A stretch of 64,000 nucleotides of DNA from Sphingorhabdus sp. Alg239-R122 (GTDB lineage: Bacteria; Pseudomonadota; Alphaproteobacteria; Sphingomonadales; Sphingomonadaceae). The translations under genes and the position numbers were made by a program. Location of the stretch: contig NZ_UNRC01000003.1 in assembly GCF_900537065.1 (NCBI RefSeq), positions 248,001-312,000 on the forward strand. The letters run 5' to 3'. Of this stretch, positions 1 to 8,888 are shown piece after piece (position 1 is the first letter of the stretch; every line of letters starts with the position of its first letter). The notes under the pieces are model-generated. The model saw only the letters and a list, made by a program, of their open reading frames with translations, did not search any database and was not told where the DNA came from.

Positions 1-2331
1 GCGCAGAAAATTAACCCGCAGGTGCCGGTGCATCTTGTCATCGATCACTCGGTAATGGTCGACGAGTTCGGCACGCCGCAGGCGTTCGAGAATAACGTGG
101 CACTGGAATACCAGCGCAACATGGAACGTTATGAATTCCTGAAATGGGGGTCGAAAGCGTTTGACAATTTCTCCGTTGTTCCTCCCGGCACGGGCATTTG
201 CCATCAGGTGAATCTGGAAAATATTGCGAAAGCCGTGTGGTCATCGAAAGATGCGAGCGGCGCGCGCGTGGCCTATCCCGATACATGCGTGGGCACGGAC
301 AGCCACACGACAATGATCAACGGCCTGGGCGTGCTTGGCTGGGGCGTGGGCGGTATTGAGGCAGAGGCGGCGATGCTGGGGCAACCGGTGTCGATGCTGA
401 TCCCCGAAGTGGTGGGTTTCAAACTGACCGGTGAACTGGCCGAGGGCATTACCGCGACCGACCTGGTGCTCACCTGTGTACAGATGCTGCGCGAAGTGGG
501 CGTGGTGGGTCGCTTTGTGGAATTTTACGGTCCCGGCGTGGCGGCGCTGTCGCTCGCCGACCGTGCGACCATCGCCAACATGGCGCCCGAATATGGCGCG
601 ACCTGCGGCTATTTCCCGATTGATGACAAGACGCTTGATTACCTGCGCCTCACGGGCCGTAGCGAAGACGATATTGCGCTCACCGAAGCCTATGCGAAAG
701 AGCAGGGTTTCTGGCGCCTCGATGACACGCCGGACGCGATTTACAGCAACACGCTTGAGCTGGATATGACCAGCGTTGTGCCTTCGCTATCGGGTCCGAA
801 ACTGCCGCAACAGCGCGTGTCGATGGCGGACCTGGACGAAGGGTTTAACCGCGATCTGGGCGAAGTATTTGGTGCAGACGATGCGAAGGGCCGTGCTGCC
901 GTTGATGGTGCGGATTATGATTTCGGGCACGGTGACGTGGCGATTGCGGCCATCACCAGCTGTACCAATACATCGAACCCCAGCGTACTGATCGCCGCGG
1001 GCCTGGTGGCGCGCAAGGCACGTGAACGCGGCCTGCAGCGGAAACCTTGGGTAAAATCGTCGCTCGCGCCGGGGTCACAGGTGGTGACCGATTATCTGGA
1101 CAAGGCGGGGTTGAGCGAGGATCTCAATTATCTTGGCTTTAACCTGGTCGGCTATGGCTGCACAACCTGTATCGGTAACTCGGGGCCTTTGCCGGCACCG
1201 ATTTCAAAAGCGATTAACGACAATAGCCTGGTCGCGGCGTCGGTATTGTCTGGCAACCGTAACTTTGAAGGCCGCGTGTCACAGGACGTGCAGGCCAACT
1301 ATCTCGCATCGCCGCCGCTGGTGGTCGCATATGCGCTGAAAGGCACGGTGCGCGAGGATATGTATGAAACGCCGATCGGGCAGGGCAGCGATGGCGCAGA
1401 TGTGTACCTCCGTGACATCTGGCCCACCAATGATGAGGTTTCAGCCGCCATGCAGGGCGCGGTCAGCCGCGAAATGTTCGAAAGCCGCTATGCCAATGTC
1501 TATGATGGCGATGCCGCGTGGCAGGATATCGACGTGACCGGCGGTGATACCTATCAATGGCGTGCGGGGTCCACTTATGTGGCCAACCCGCCCTATTTCG
1601 AAGGCATGGAAATGACCCCGGCACCGGTGGCGGATATTGCCGATGCCAAAGTGCTGGCATTGCTCGGCGATAGCATCACCACCGACCACATTTCCCCTGC
1701 GGGCGCGATCAAGCAGGACAGCCCGGCGGGCGAATACCTCATGTCGCATCAGGTCGCAAAGGCGGACTTTAACAGCTATGGCTCACGCCGCGGCAACCAT
1801 GACGTGATGATGCGCGGCACATTTGCCAATATCCGTATCAAGAACGAAATGGCGGAAGGTAAAGAGGGCGGCTACACCAAATATGACGGTGAAATCATGC
1901 CGATCTATGACGCGGCAATGCGGCACAAGGCGGATGGCACGCAGCTGGTGGTGATTGGCGGCGAACAGTACGGCACCGGCTCCTCACGCGACTGGGCGGC
2001 GAAGGGCACGAACCTGCTCGGTGTGAAAGCCGTGATTGTGAAAAGCTATGAGCGTATCCACCGTTCGAACCTGGTTGGCATGGGCGTTCTGCCGCTACAA
2101 TTTGCAGAAGGCGTGGACCGGAATACATTGAGCCTGGATGGGACGGAGAGCTTCTCTATCAAGGGTGTGTCGGAGCTTACGCCATTGCAGGAAGTCGAAG
2201 TCGAAATGACCCGCGCCGATGGCACGGCATCGACCTTTATGACCAAATGCCGCATCGATACTGCGAACGAAATGGAATATTTCCTCAACGGCGGTATCCT
2301 GCACTATGTGCTGAGGAACCTGGCGAAGTAG
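1..2331 (+). CDS. acnA: aconitate hydratase, 5' end outside the window
   Basis: Aconitase, interconverting citrate and isocitrate in the TCA cycle and supplying isocitrate to the isocitrate lyase encoded at 39791. The open frame runs in from base 1; about 776 residues are visible, so roughly 110-120 N-terminal residues of the usual ~890-residue AcnA/IRP-type enzyme are missing. The three [4Fe-4S] cysteine ligands are visible: one in SCTNTSNP (codon at 961) and two in [13 protein letters not shown] (codons at 1159 and 1168). The swivel-domain motif [12 protein letters not shown] lies near 1972-2010. The C-terminus [17 protein letters not shown] is typical. The last 60 bases recur in diverged form at 3364-3423. 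No terminator lies directly behind the stop codon. Confidence 0.97.
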   Translation, partial: AQKINPQVPVHLVIDHSVMVDEFGTPQAFENNVALEYQRNMERYEFLKWGSKAFDNFSVVPPGTGICHQVNLENIAKAVWSSKDASGARVAYPDTCVGTDSHTTMINGLGVLGWGVGGIEAEAAMLGQPVSMLIPEVVGFKLTGELAEGITATDLVLTCVQMLREVGVVGRFVEFYGPGVAALSLADRATIANMAPEYGATCGYFPIDDKTLDYLRLTGRSEDDIALTEAYAKEQGFWRLDDTPDAIYSNTLELDMTSVVPSLSGPKLPQQRVSMADLDEGFNRDLGEVFGADDAKGRAAVDGADYDFGHGDVAIAAITSCTNTSNPSVLIAAGLVARKARERGLQRKPWVKSSLAPGSQVVTDYLDKAGLSEDLNYLGFNLVGYGCTTCIGNSGPLPAPISKAINDNSLVAASVLSGNRNFEGRVSQDVQANYLASPPLVVAYALKGTVREDMYETPIGQGSDGADVYLRDIWPTNDEVSAAMQGAVSREMFESRYANVYDGDAAWQDIDVTGGDTYQWRAGSTYVANPPYFEGMEMTPAPVADIADAKVLALLGDSITTDHISPAGAIKQDSPAGEYLMSHQVAKADFNSYGSRRGNHDVMMRGTFANIRIKNEMAEGKEGGYTKYDGEIMPIYDAAMRHKADGTQLVVIGGEQYGTGSSRDWAAKGTNLLGVKAVIVKSYERIHRSNLVGMGVLPLQFAEGVDRNTLSLDGTESFSIKGVSELTPLQEVEVEMTRADGTASTFMTKCRIDTANEMEYFLNGGILHYVLRNLAK

Positions 2332-2404
2332 GCTGTTACTTATCGCCATCGCTATAATATGCTAGGTAGTTACAGTTTTATATCCCATATTCAGGGAGAA
2401 TGTA

Positions 2405-3352
2405 ATGTCTGTAACTTTCTTCATGACGGTGATGGCAATATCACTGTCTGCTGCCACCGCGTCTGCGACCGAAAGCGAACTTCCGCATGACCGGGGGTGC
2501 AGTGCGCCGCTTTTGGAAACCGCGCTTGATGGTTCCGTGGTCAGCGGTTCCAAGGAGACGCTGATTGCTGCAACAGAGCGCGGCGAGCCGATACGTGTCG
2601 GCTGGTTTATAGATTTTGACGGCGATGGCGCGACGGATCTGTCTCACTGGTCTGCGGCAGCCTTCCTGTCCGTTTTCGAGGGAGAAATATTTACCCAGGT
2701 GCAATCCATCCACAGACAAAGGCCGGTGAGAGGGGAGGCAAAAATTGCCCTTACTGAGGGCTTTTCCGCCTGGCATGGCTTGGTTGGCAGCAACGGCGTC
2801 ATCAGCGGACGGATGGAAGGTAGCGATGAAGTGCGCAGTCGCAAGGTCGGGACCTTGTGGTGTCTGGCGCGACAACCCGCATGGACAATGGTCTATCGCA
2901 GTGGCACTGATGGGCAGTCGCTTGAAGGTTCAAAAGCAAGACTGTTCGGCGCAGTGAGGGCAGGGCAACCGATCCGTGTAGGTTGGGGCCTGTCGCGCAG
3001 TGTCGACGGGACTACACGTTCTGTCGAGCATGTTGCCGAGCCTGTGTTTTTGACCGTTGTAAACGGTAGCGATATTGTTGCTCAGTTACCTGAGCATATC
3101 GGGCAGCGCAGTTACTGGAATGCTGGTGAGGCCTATTTCGACTCTGGTCCGGTCATGTGGCGTGGGTTGGCGTCGACAACAGGTAGCTTCGATGCAATCT
3201 GGGTTGACCGTTCATCTGGGGAGACAGTGCGCCGCGCTCCACAACGTGCCGTATTTAGCTGGTATGTCAGGGAGGAGCCATATGGGGAAATCCCGACACT
3301 TTCCGTCGCGGATGGTGTGATTAGGGATGAAAAGCGGGTAAAGCGGGACTGA
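2405..3352 (+). CDS. secreted protein with two internal repeats, unknown function
   Basis: Predicted exported protein of 315 residues with a hydrophobic N-terminal signal peptide ending near residue 20 (ATASA). No family is recognised with confidence. After the signal it consists of two similar units of about 130 residues: the first carries GSKETLIAATERGEPIRVGW and later SAWHGLVGSNGVISGRM, the second carries GSKARLFGAVRAGQPIRVGW and later MWRGLASTTGSFDAIWV. The start at 2405 is supported by an AGGGAGA Shine-Dalgarno (SD) sequence about 8 bases upstream. The gene is wedged between the acnA stop codon and a second, diverged copy of the acnA tail, which suggests it arrived by insertion. The repeats suggest a duplicated binding domain; this is inference only. 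Confidence 0.8.
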   Translation: MSVTFFMTVMAISLSAATASATESELPHDRGCSAPLLETALDGSVVSGSKETLIAATERGEPIRVGWFIDFDGDGATDLSHWSAAAFLSVFEGEIFTQVQSIHRQRPVRGEAKIALTEGFSAWHGLVGSNGVISGRMEGSDEVRSRKVGTLWCLARQPAWTMVYRSGTDGQSLEGSKARLFGAVRAGQPIRVGWGLSRSVDGTTRSVEHVAEPVFLTVVNGSDIVAQLPEHIGQRSYWNAGEAYFDSGPVMWRGLASTTGSFDAIWVDRSSGETVRRAPQRAVFSWYVREEPYGEIPTLSVADGVIRDEKRVKRD

Positions 3353-3363
3353 CCATGCCCCAC

Positions 3364-3423
3364 ATGGAATATTTCCTGAACGGTGGTATCCTGCATTACG
3401 TGCCAAGGAACCTGGCGAAGTAG
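3364..3423 (+). pseudogene. duplicated 3' tail of acnA
   Basis: Sixty bases matching the last 20 codons of acnA (2272-2331) including the stop, with 6 mismatches. Four are silent third-position changes; the other two lie in one codon and change Leu to Pro. Upstream of this block the similarity stops abruptly. It is not a separate gene but the remnant of another acnA 3' end, directly followed by what looks like the original acnA terminator at 3449-3476. Confidence 0.85.
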
Positions 3424-3448
3424 GAACAGCCAAATGCGAAGTTCATGA

Positions 3449-3476
3449 ACGGGCGTCTTTACAGGCGCCCGTTTTT
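3449..3476 (+). terminator. rho-independent terminator behind the acnA tail remnant
   Basis: Hairpin with arms acgggcgtc and ggcgcccgt (9 bp with one G-T pair), a 6-base loop, then a run of T. It ends transcription from acnA and the inserted gene at 2405, and probably served acnA directly before the insertion. Confidence 0.8.
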
Positions 3477-3500
3477 GTATGCGCAAAGTAGAATATCCTG

Positions 3501-3530
3501 TTGACAAAGTAATTAGAATATATATTCTAA
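3501..3530 (+). promoter_or_regulatory. promoter with overlapping 18-bp palindromic operator for the TetR gene
   Basis: A perfect -35 TTGACA (3501-3506) is followed at a 16-base spacing by TATTCT (3523-3528). The -10 sits inside a perfect palindrome with half-site ttagaatat (3513-3530). A dimer bound here would block RNA polymerase, which fits autorepression by the TetR protein starting at 3535. The expected transcription start falls at or next to the ATG, so the message may be leaderless. Confidence 0.7.
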
Positions 3531-3534
3531 AACT

Positions 3535-4134
3535 ATGCGACCTGCCCGTTTCAAAGATGTAGATATTATAGAGGCTGCGCTGGCTGTTGCTGCGCGGGAA
3601 GGCCCGGCTGGTGCTTCGATTGCGAAAATTGCTGCACAGGCCGATGCGCCGACTGGATCAATATATCACCGTTTCCGTTCCCGCGATGTGTTGCTCGGAG
3701 AGGTGTGGTTGAAGGCCGTCACCGACTTTCAAAATGCCTATATCAAGCTTCTGGATGGTTCTGATGTGGAACGTGCAGCGCTTGACGCGGCGCTGTTCGT
3801 TCCGCGCTATGTACGTGAAAATACTGCGGAGGCACGTTTGATGCTGTTGCATCGGCGCGAGGATTTCCTTGTGCCCGGATGGCCTGTAAAGATGCTGGAA
3901 CAGGCTGAAATGCTGGGCAGGCAGATGCAGGCTGCGCAGCAGCACTTCTGCCGGAAACTTACCGGCCGTGACGACAGGAAGACGATGCGTATCCTGTGCT
4001 ATGCAATGGTTGAAGCGCCGATGGGAGCTGTTCGCCCTTATCTGGAAAAAGGTGGCACCCCTCCGCCTCTGGTGGATAGCCTGGTCGAAGCGACTTTCCA
4101 TGCCGCGATGGCACTGACAGGCGGTGATGCATGA
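3535..4134 (+). CDS. TetR/AcrR family transcriptional regulator
   Basis: One-component repressor of 199 residues. An N-terminal helix-turn-helix at about residues 25-50 is recognisable (ASIAKIAAQADAPTGSIYHRF region), followed by a helical ligand-binding domain with no obvious ligand clue. No SD precedes the ATG, and the -10 element ends only 6 bases upstream, so translation probably starts on a leaderless transcript. The stop overlaps the next start by 4 bases (ATGA), so it forms an operon with the NnrU-like membrane protein, whose expression it likely controls. The palindrome at 3513-3530 is the likely operator. Confidence 0.9.
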   Translation: MRPARFKDVDIIEAALAVAAREGPAGASIAKIAAQADAPTGSIYHRFRSRDVLLGEVWLKAVTDFQNAYIKLLDGSDVERAALDAALFVPRYVRENTAEARLMLLHRREDFLVPGWPVKMLEQAEMLGRQMQAAQQHFCRKLTGRDDRKTMRILCYAMVEAPMGAVRPYLEKGGTPPPLVDSLVEATFHAAMALTGGDA

Positions 4135-4901
4135 CGCCTGTACTATCCGTCCTGGGGGCCTGGCTGCTATTCGGGGGAAGCCATCTGCTACTCAGCGGCA
4201 CGCCGCTACGCACGTATCTGGCGGATCGGGTCGGATCAGAGAGGTTTCTTGGCCTCTATGCCCTTATTGCTGCATTTAGCCTCAGCCTGCTTGGCGTGAC
4301 GGCAATATTGCATGGCGGATCAGGCATGGCGGGGCTCGCATGGGGGAAGCACCCGGTGGGGTGGCTTGTGCTGGGCAGTGCCTCGTTCCTGGGCATGGTG
4401 TTGATGCTCTTGGGCCTGATGGATTATGCGAAATCGGCCATGGCCGTACTGGGACGGAGAATGCGCCTGCAGGGAGCTGCACTGCATAAGCCGCTGGCAG
4501 GACCAAAGGGAATATCGCGGGTCACCCGGCACCCCTTTTTCACTGGTCTGGCAATCTGGGCGGGCGCCCATGCCCTCATATCCTCCACACTGGCAACCAG
4601 CGTCTATTTCGCGGGTTTTTCGTTACTGTCCGTGATTGGCCTGGTGATGCAGGACAGCAAACTGCGCCACCGGCATGGCGACGTATATAAAGCGCATCTT
4701 GGCCGGACAAGCGCGTTGCCGGATGCCAGGGCGATTGTCTGGCACGAGATTGCCAAACAGGCCGCTATCGCAGTCCTGGCTGCCATAATGATAGGAAACC
4801 TGCATATCATCTGGCAACCCGGTCACGGCGGATATTTCGCTTTTCTGGTGGCCATGGGCGGAACAATGGCTGTGATCCGACAGGTACGCAAAGCACCGTA
4901 A
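4131..4901 (+). CDS. NnrU family membrane protein
   Basis: Integral membrane protein of 256 residues with about six hydrophobic segments. The N-terminal pattern GGSHLLLSGTPLR is typical of NnrU-domain proteins, which are linked in the literature to denitrification in some alphaproteobacteria but occur widely in strains without it. The central VTRHPFFTGLAIWAGAH segment resembles the membrane motif shared by NnrU and isoprenylcysteine-methyltransferase-like proteins. It is translationally coupled to the TetR gene upstream. No nitric oxide or nitrite reductase genes lie nearby, so a denitrification role is not supported here. Confidence 0.85.
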   Translation: MTPVLSVLGAWLLFGGSHLLLSGTPLRTYLADRVGSERFLGLYALIAAFSLSLLGVTAILHGGSGMAGLAWGKHPVGWLVLGSASFLGMVLMLLGLMDYAKSAMAVLGRRMRLQGAALHKPLAGPKGISRVTRHPFFTGLAIWAGAHALISSTLATSVYFAGFSLLSVIGLVMQDSKLRHRHGDVYKAHLGRTSALPDARAIVWHEIAKQAAIAVLAAIMIGNLHIIWQPGHGGYFAFLVAMGGTMAVIRQVRKAP

Positions 4902-4924
4902 ACTGCTATTGGAATTTATGCATT

Positions 4925-4954
4925 CCCGGACATCTAGGACACAAGATGTCCGGG
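4925..4954. terminator. strong 11-bp hairpin between the NnrU and DUF389 genes
   Basis: Perfect inverted repeat with arm cccggacatct and an 8-base loop, 24 bases after the NnrU stop codon. There is no T tract on either side, so it is either a weak or rho-assisted terminator or a 3'-end-stabilising structure. Confidence 0.5.
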
Positions 4955-5030
4955 GCCGTGATTTCATAAGGCATAGGGCATATCCCAAACCCACTTCCAT
5001 GCCATTCAAATTGCGGCTAACTTGCCTCTT

Positions 5031-6602
5031 ATGCCTATTTCGAACCGTAAGCCCGCCGTTGAACCTTCACCGCAGGAAATATCCAGCAATCCGCTGAAAG
5101 CGAGCTGGGATGCCTTTGCGAACTGGTGGCGCAAGGGGGTGCGGCAGGAAATCAAGCAGCGCGCGGTGGTTGACAAGGTCCGTGAGGAATCGGGCTGGTC
5201 GCTGCGCTATGCCTTCATGTTGCTGATGTCGGCAGGTATCGCCATACTCGGCCTGCTGCTGTCCTCACCCGCGGTGGTGATCGGCGCGATGCTGCTCTCA
5301 CCGCTACTTGGTCCCATGATGGGCGCGGGCTTTGCACTGGCGATCGGCGATCTTAACTGGGGCAAGCAGTCGGCCTATGCGCTTGCGGTCGGGACAATCA
5401 TATCAATTCTGTTCTGCGCATTTATTGTCATGCTATCACCGTTGCAGAATGTAACCCCCGAAATAGCCTCACGTACGCGGCCGAACCTGTTCGACCTTGG
5501 CGTGGCGCTGTTTTCCGCGCTGGCCGGCGCCTATTCCATGATCCGCGGGCGCGAAGGCACGATTGTGGGCGTGGCGATTGCCACCGCGTTGATGCCGCCG
5601 CTTGCCGTGGTGGGCTTTGGCTTGGCCACACTTAACTGGACCGTGTTTGGCGGGGCATTGTTGCTTTACTTCACCAACCTGATGACCATCGCGCTCACTG
5701 CTGCGATCATGGCACGGCTGTACGGTTTCCGTAGCCGGTTGTCGGACAAGCAGACCAAGCTGCAGGCTGCTGTCACAGTGATTATATTTATCGCACTGGC
5801 CGTTCCGCTAGGCTATTCGCTCCGGCAGATTGCCTGGGAATCCAATGCCACCCGCATTGCAACCAGCGTGGTGAAGGATGAATTTGGGAGCGGCGCACGG
5901 CTCAGCCAGATTGATCTCGACTTCAGCGCACATCCGCTTGCGGTCAATGCGACCGTGCTCACGCCGGAATTCCAGCCTGATGCCGAACGGCGTTCGGAAA
6001 AGCTGATGGAAGTGCAATTGGGGCAGGATATCGATGTAAAGATCAGCCAGTTCCGAGTTGGTACCAATACGGGCGATGCGGAGGCCGCGGAAATCGCGGC
6101 GGCCAAGGCGAATGAACAGATAGCGGCGCAGGAACAGGAAATCACCGAACTGGCGCAACGGCTTTCACTGGTCGCAGGTGTGCCGGCGCAGGATGTCATT
6201 ATCGACCGACAGGCCAAGCGGGCAGTGGTGGAAGCGAAGAAGCTGCCTGGTGCCACGCTGGAAACCTATTATGCTCTCGAACGCAGGGCTGAGGCGCTGG
6301 AAGAGGGCTGGAGCGTGATAATCGAACCGCCCGCGAGCAAATTGCCAGTGATTGAGATGAAAGACGGTGAGCCATCTGCTGTGGGCGCGCGCAATATCGT
6401 GCTGGCGGCCTGGGCTGCGCAGCGCATTGACGCGCCGCTGGGCATACAGGGCAGCGGGCAGGATGCCCGGCGCGTTCTGGAGCTGCTGCGGGCACAGGAT
6501 ATCGCCTCTGCAGTCCGCCCGGGAGGCAGCGGGAGCAGCGGACGAGTGGAGCTGAGCTGGTTGCCGCCTGACACGGTGCTTGAGGAAGATACTGCGCCTT
6601 GA
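5031..6602 (+). CDS. DUF389 domain membrane protein
   Basis: Membrane protein of 523 residues of the DUF389 family, whose function is not established. Roughly residues 60-290 hold about six transmembrane helices, including the conserved LLSSPAVVIGAMLLSPLLGP stretch and REGTIVGVAIATALMPPLA. The C-terminal 230 residues are soluble, with an Ala/Glu/Gln-rich coiled-coil-like stretch near residues 350-380. The ATG at 5031 is preferred over an upstream in-frame TTG at 5022. No clear SD is visible, so the start is moderately certain. It stands alone between a hairpin upstream and the rhodanese gene downstream. Confidence 0.88.
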   Translation: MPISNRKPAVEPSPQEISSNPLKASWDAFANWWRKGVRQEIKQRAVVDKVREESGWSLRYAFMLLMSAGIAILGLLLSSPAVVIGAMLLSPLLGPMMGAGFALAIGDLNWGKQSAYALAVGTIISILFCAFIVMLSPLQNVTPEIASRTRPNLFDLGVALFSALAGAYSMIRGREGTIVGVAIATALMPPLAVVGFGLATLNWTVFGGALLLYFTNLMTIALTAAIMARLYGFRSRLSDKQTKLQAAVTVIIFIALAVPLGYSLRQIAWESNATRIATSVVKDEFGSGARLSQIDLDFSAHPLAVNATVLTPEFQPDAERRSEKLMEVQLGQDIDVKISQFRVGTNTGDAEAAEIAAAKANEQIAAQEQEITELAQRLSLVAGVPAQDVIIDRQAKRAVVEAKKLPGATLETYYALERRAEALEEGWSVIIEPPASKLPVIEMKDGEPSAVGARNIVLAAWAAQRIDAPLGIQGSGQDARRVLELLRAQDIASAVRPGGSGSSGRVELSWLPPDTVLEEDTAP

Positions 6603-6678
6603 TTTCAGGCGTAGCCAGCTCATTCAGCACGCGTTTATGAGGAAAAGCCTATCCTCCAACCATAGTGGAGGAGCAATC

Positions 6679-7209
6679 ATGCTGACTATACGTCTTGCCG
6701 CCGCGCTATTCGCGCTGTTACCCGCCGCCGCTGGGTATGCCCAGACCGTAGCGCCGCTGCCGGACAATCCACAGGTGGATTATGCAGCATTTGCGGAATT
6801 GGCATCGAATATTGCCGGATATCGCCAGTCACGGCTGGTCGGGTTTGATGATTTTCAGAAACTGGCTGGGCAGAAGGGCGTTCTGGTGCTTGACACGCGC
6901 AGCGCCGCTGCTTTTGCCGCCGGGCATATTGAGGGTGCGGTCAACCTGCCTTTTCCCGATTTCACCGATGAAAAGCTGGCCAACGTGATTGGCGATACGG
7001 GGCGCACGATCCTGATCTACTGCAACAATAATTTCAGCAATGACCGCGCGCCTGTCGTGACTAAACGTGCGCCGCTCGCACTCAATATCCCGACATTCAT
7101 TAACTTGTACGGCTATGGCTATCGCAATATCTACGAGCTGAACGATGTGGTGGACATGGACGATTCGCGTGTGCGTTTTGTCAAAGCCTCACGCGATGCA
7201 GAGGGCTAG
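6679..7209 (+). CDS. exported rhodanese-domain protein
   Basis: Periplasmic single-domain rhodanese of 176 residues. The first ~20 residues are a signal peptide ending AAAGYAQ. The rhodanese fold covers about residues 60-165: LDTRSAAAFAAGHIEGAVNLPF is the usual CH2A-type motif, and the candidate catalytic cysteine lies in LIYCNNNFSND, an active-site loop unlike CRxGxR sulfurtransferases, so the substrate is uncertain. The ATG at 6679 has a GGAGGAG ribosome site 5 bases upstream, ruling out longer in-frame starts. It is convergent with the TetR gene that ends 4 bases downstream. Confidence 0.88.
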   Translation: MLTIRLAAALFALLPAAAGYAQTVAPLPDNPQVDYAAFAELASNIAGYRQSRLVGFDDFQKLAGQKGVLVLDTRSAAAFAAGHIEGAVNLPFPDFTDEKLANVIGDTGRTILIYCNNNFSNDRAPVVTKRAPLALNIPTFINLYGYGYRNIYELNDVVDMDDSRVRFVKASRDAEG

Positions 7210-7212
7210 TGC

Positions 7213-7851
7213 CTAGCTGACCTGCCGCAATTCCGGCGTGAAAACCCTAGTATCACCGTCTCTGTGAAGACCCCGGAAAATCGTGTCGATCACCATGGCC
7301 AGTTTTTCGGTATTGGCGAGTGTGTGAAGCTGCATCATCAGGGTCGGGTTGCAAAACGGCTGCACCATTGTGTTGATCAGCGAGACAGTCTCGTCAATTT
7401 CCAGCCCTTTGAAATGCCCTTCTTCCATCGCCTCGGCAATGATGGTTGCCATATAATGATCGGCCAGATCGATATAGCCGCGGACCACTTCAAAATGCTC
7501 ATCACCCAGCTCCATATAGGCCGCGAATAGCGATGGATCCTCGTTCAGCCGTTGATGCTTGAGTTCGAGGCGGCGGGCAAAAAACTGATACATCTTGTCA
7601 CGTGCGGGGAGGTCCGATGCCACGACGTCTTCCATCATGACTGTCAATTCCTCAAACCACCGACCTGCCATCGCCTCGGCGAGTTCATCCTTACTGGCAA
7701 AGAAACGGTATGCGTTGGACTGTGACATGCCGGCGGCCTGCGCAATATCTGTCATGGTGAAACTGACGGCGCCGCGCTCGCGGATCATGTCTTCGCAAGT
7801 TTCGAGCAGCTTGGCTTTGGTGACTTCCATATCGACTTGGGGGCGTGCCAT
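7213..7851 (-). CDS. TetR family transcriptional regulator
   Basis: Repressor of 212 residues. The N-terminal helix-turn-helix (about residues 25-60) shows the typical FTMTDIAQAAGMSQSNAYRF pattern and FFASKDEL. The C-terminal part is the usual helical regulatory domain. The upstream region carries two direct copies of a 20-base sequence (7870-7910) that may be its operator or a doubled activator site. It lies downstream of ygfZ on the same strand, but the 119-bp gap with repeats points to its own promoter. The target genes are not evident. Confidence 0.9.
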   Translation of the reverse strand: MARPQVDMEVTKAKLLETCEDMIRERGAVSFTMTDIAQAAGMSQSNAYRFFASKDELAEAMAGRWFEELTVMMEDVVASDLPARDKMYQFFARRLELKHQRLNEDPSLFAAYMELGDEHFEVVRGYIDLADHYMATIIAEAMEEGHFKGLEIDETVSLINTMVQPFCNPTLMMQLHTLANTEKLAMVIDTIFRGLHRDGDTRVFTPELRQVS

Positions 7852-7869
7852 ATGTGGTTCCTGTCTTCT

Positions 7870-7910
7870 ATCTGCAATAGGTAAGTAAGTATCTGCAATA
7901 GGTAAGTAAG
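7870..7910 (-). promoter_or_regulatory. two 20-base direct repeats at 21-base spacing upstream of TetR
   Basis: The sequence atctgcaataggtaagtaag occurs at 7870-7889 and again, unchanged, at 7891-7910. The spacing equals two helical turns, so two protein dimers could bind on the same face. It begins 18 bases upstream of the TetR ATG and is a likely operator pair. Confidence 0.6.
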
Positions 7911-7970
7911 ACAGTTATATGATAATTGAGTAAAATTATCAATTATGATTTTTGCAACAAGAAAGGCGTT

Positions 7971-8753
7971 TTATGCACCGGCAGCGGTGTTACCGTTTGA
8001 AATCGCATTTGAGAGCCAGTCCGGCAGGGCAAGTCCACCCAAATCATCCACCCGGCGATGCTCGACCGACAGGCCCAGATCAGCATAAGCGGTGCGCTGC
8101 CGCTTTTCCTCAGCCTGATCCAGCGGGACAACCACTATGCGGCGGTTCACTTTTTGCCGATAATTCATGCGGGCAGTGTTTTCCTGTCCGACATAACAGC
8201 CCTTGGTAAAGCTCACGCCGTTCAGTTCCGCCGCATTGCATTCGAGCCATAGTGTCTTGTCACTACCCAGTTCAGCCTGCCCCTCGGTCACGCCTAGTGA
8301 CAGGCGGTGCGCTTTCCATGCCGTATCGGTTTCATCTGTATCGTCCGGGTTCTCAGGCGCCAGCCAGCGCTTGCCAAGCGCGGGGAGGCGAGGATCATTT
8401 GTGCCCTGCTCGCTGTCAGGGGACCAGTGTACGCACAGTGTTTCCTCCCGGCCAATCGCGATTTTCCTGCGCAGGCGATAGAGCGTCAGCCGTTTGGCCA
8501 GGTCGCCTGCCGCTTCGCGCTCGCAGTCGATCAGTATGTCATCGGTTCCATCTGCCCACAGGATAAAATCAAACAGTGCTTTGCCCTGCGCGCTCAGTAA
8601 TGCTGCCCATTGCGGCGCGCCTGGCTGTACGGCGGTCATGTCCTGCGTGACAAGACCTTGCAGAAAAGCACGGATATCCTCTCGTGTGCCGTCTGGCGCG
8701 TCCATGGGGGAAATTCTGATTAGAGCGCGGTGGATTAGGGTGGTGTTGGTCAT
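7971..8753 (-). CDS. ygfZ: folate-binding protein YgfZ / IBA57-like
   Basis: YgfZ family protein of 260 residues, related to the GcvT aminomethyltransferase fold. The family is needed for maturation or repair of some Fe-S enzymes through tetrahydrofolate binding. The diagnostic motif K-G-C-Y-x-G-Q-E is present as KGCYVGQENTARM near residue 180. The N-terminal LIHRALIRISPMDA and FLQGLVTQDM patterns also fit. The start at 8753 gives the normal family length; the longer open frame upstream would run into pyrC and is rejected. Divergent from pyrC. Confidence 0.92.
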   Translation of the reverse strand: MTNTTLIHRALIRISPMDAPDGTREDIRAFLQGLVTQDMTAVQPGAPQWAALLSAQGKALFDFILWADGTDDILIDCEREAAGDLAKRLTLYRLRRKIAIGREETLCVHWSPDSEQGTNDPRLPALGKRWLAPENPDDTDETDTAWKAHRLSLGVTEGQAELGSDKTLWLECNAAELNGVSFTKGCYVGQENTARMNYRQKVNRRIVVVPLDQAEEKRQRTAYADLGLSVEHRRVDDLGGLALPDWLSNAISNGNTAAGA

Positions 8754-8828
8754 GTTGATTAGGTAGGAGTTGCGATAAGGAAATGGAAGTGAGTGGGGTA
8801 GAGTCTTTTTGGTTCGCTCTTTCTCACA

Positions 8829-8869
8829 AGTCGGTACCGGCCTGTTCCCGACTATCGCCGTGAGGCGAT
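8829..8869 (+). promoter_or_regulatory. two tandem hairpins in the pyrC leader
   Basis: Arms agtcgg/ccgact (8829-8853) and atcgcc/ggcgat (8854-8869) abut each other, 20 bases upstream of the pyrC ATG. pyrC leaders in other bacteria regulate translation through hairpins, but nothing here proves that mechanism. Confidence 0.4.
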
Positions 8870-8888
8870 CAAAAAGAAAGCTATCTCT

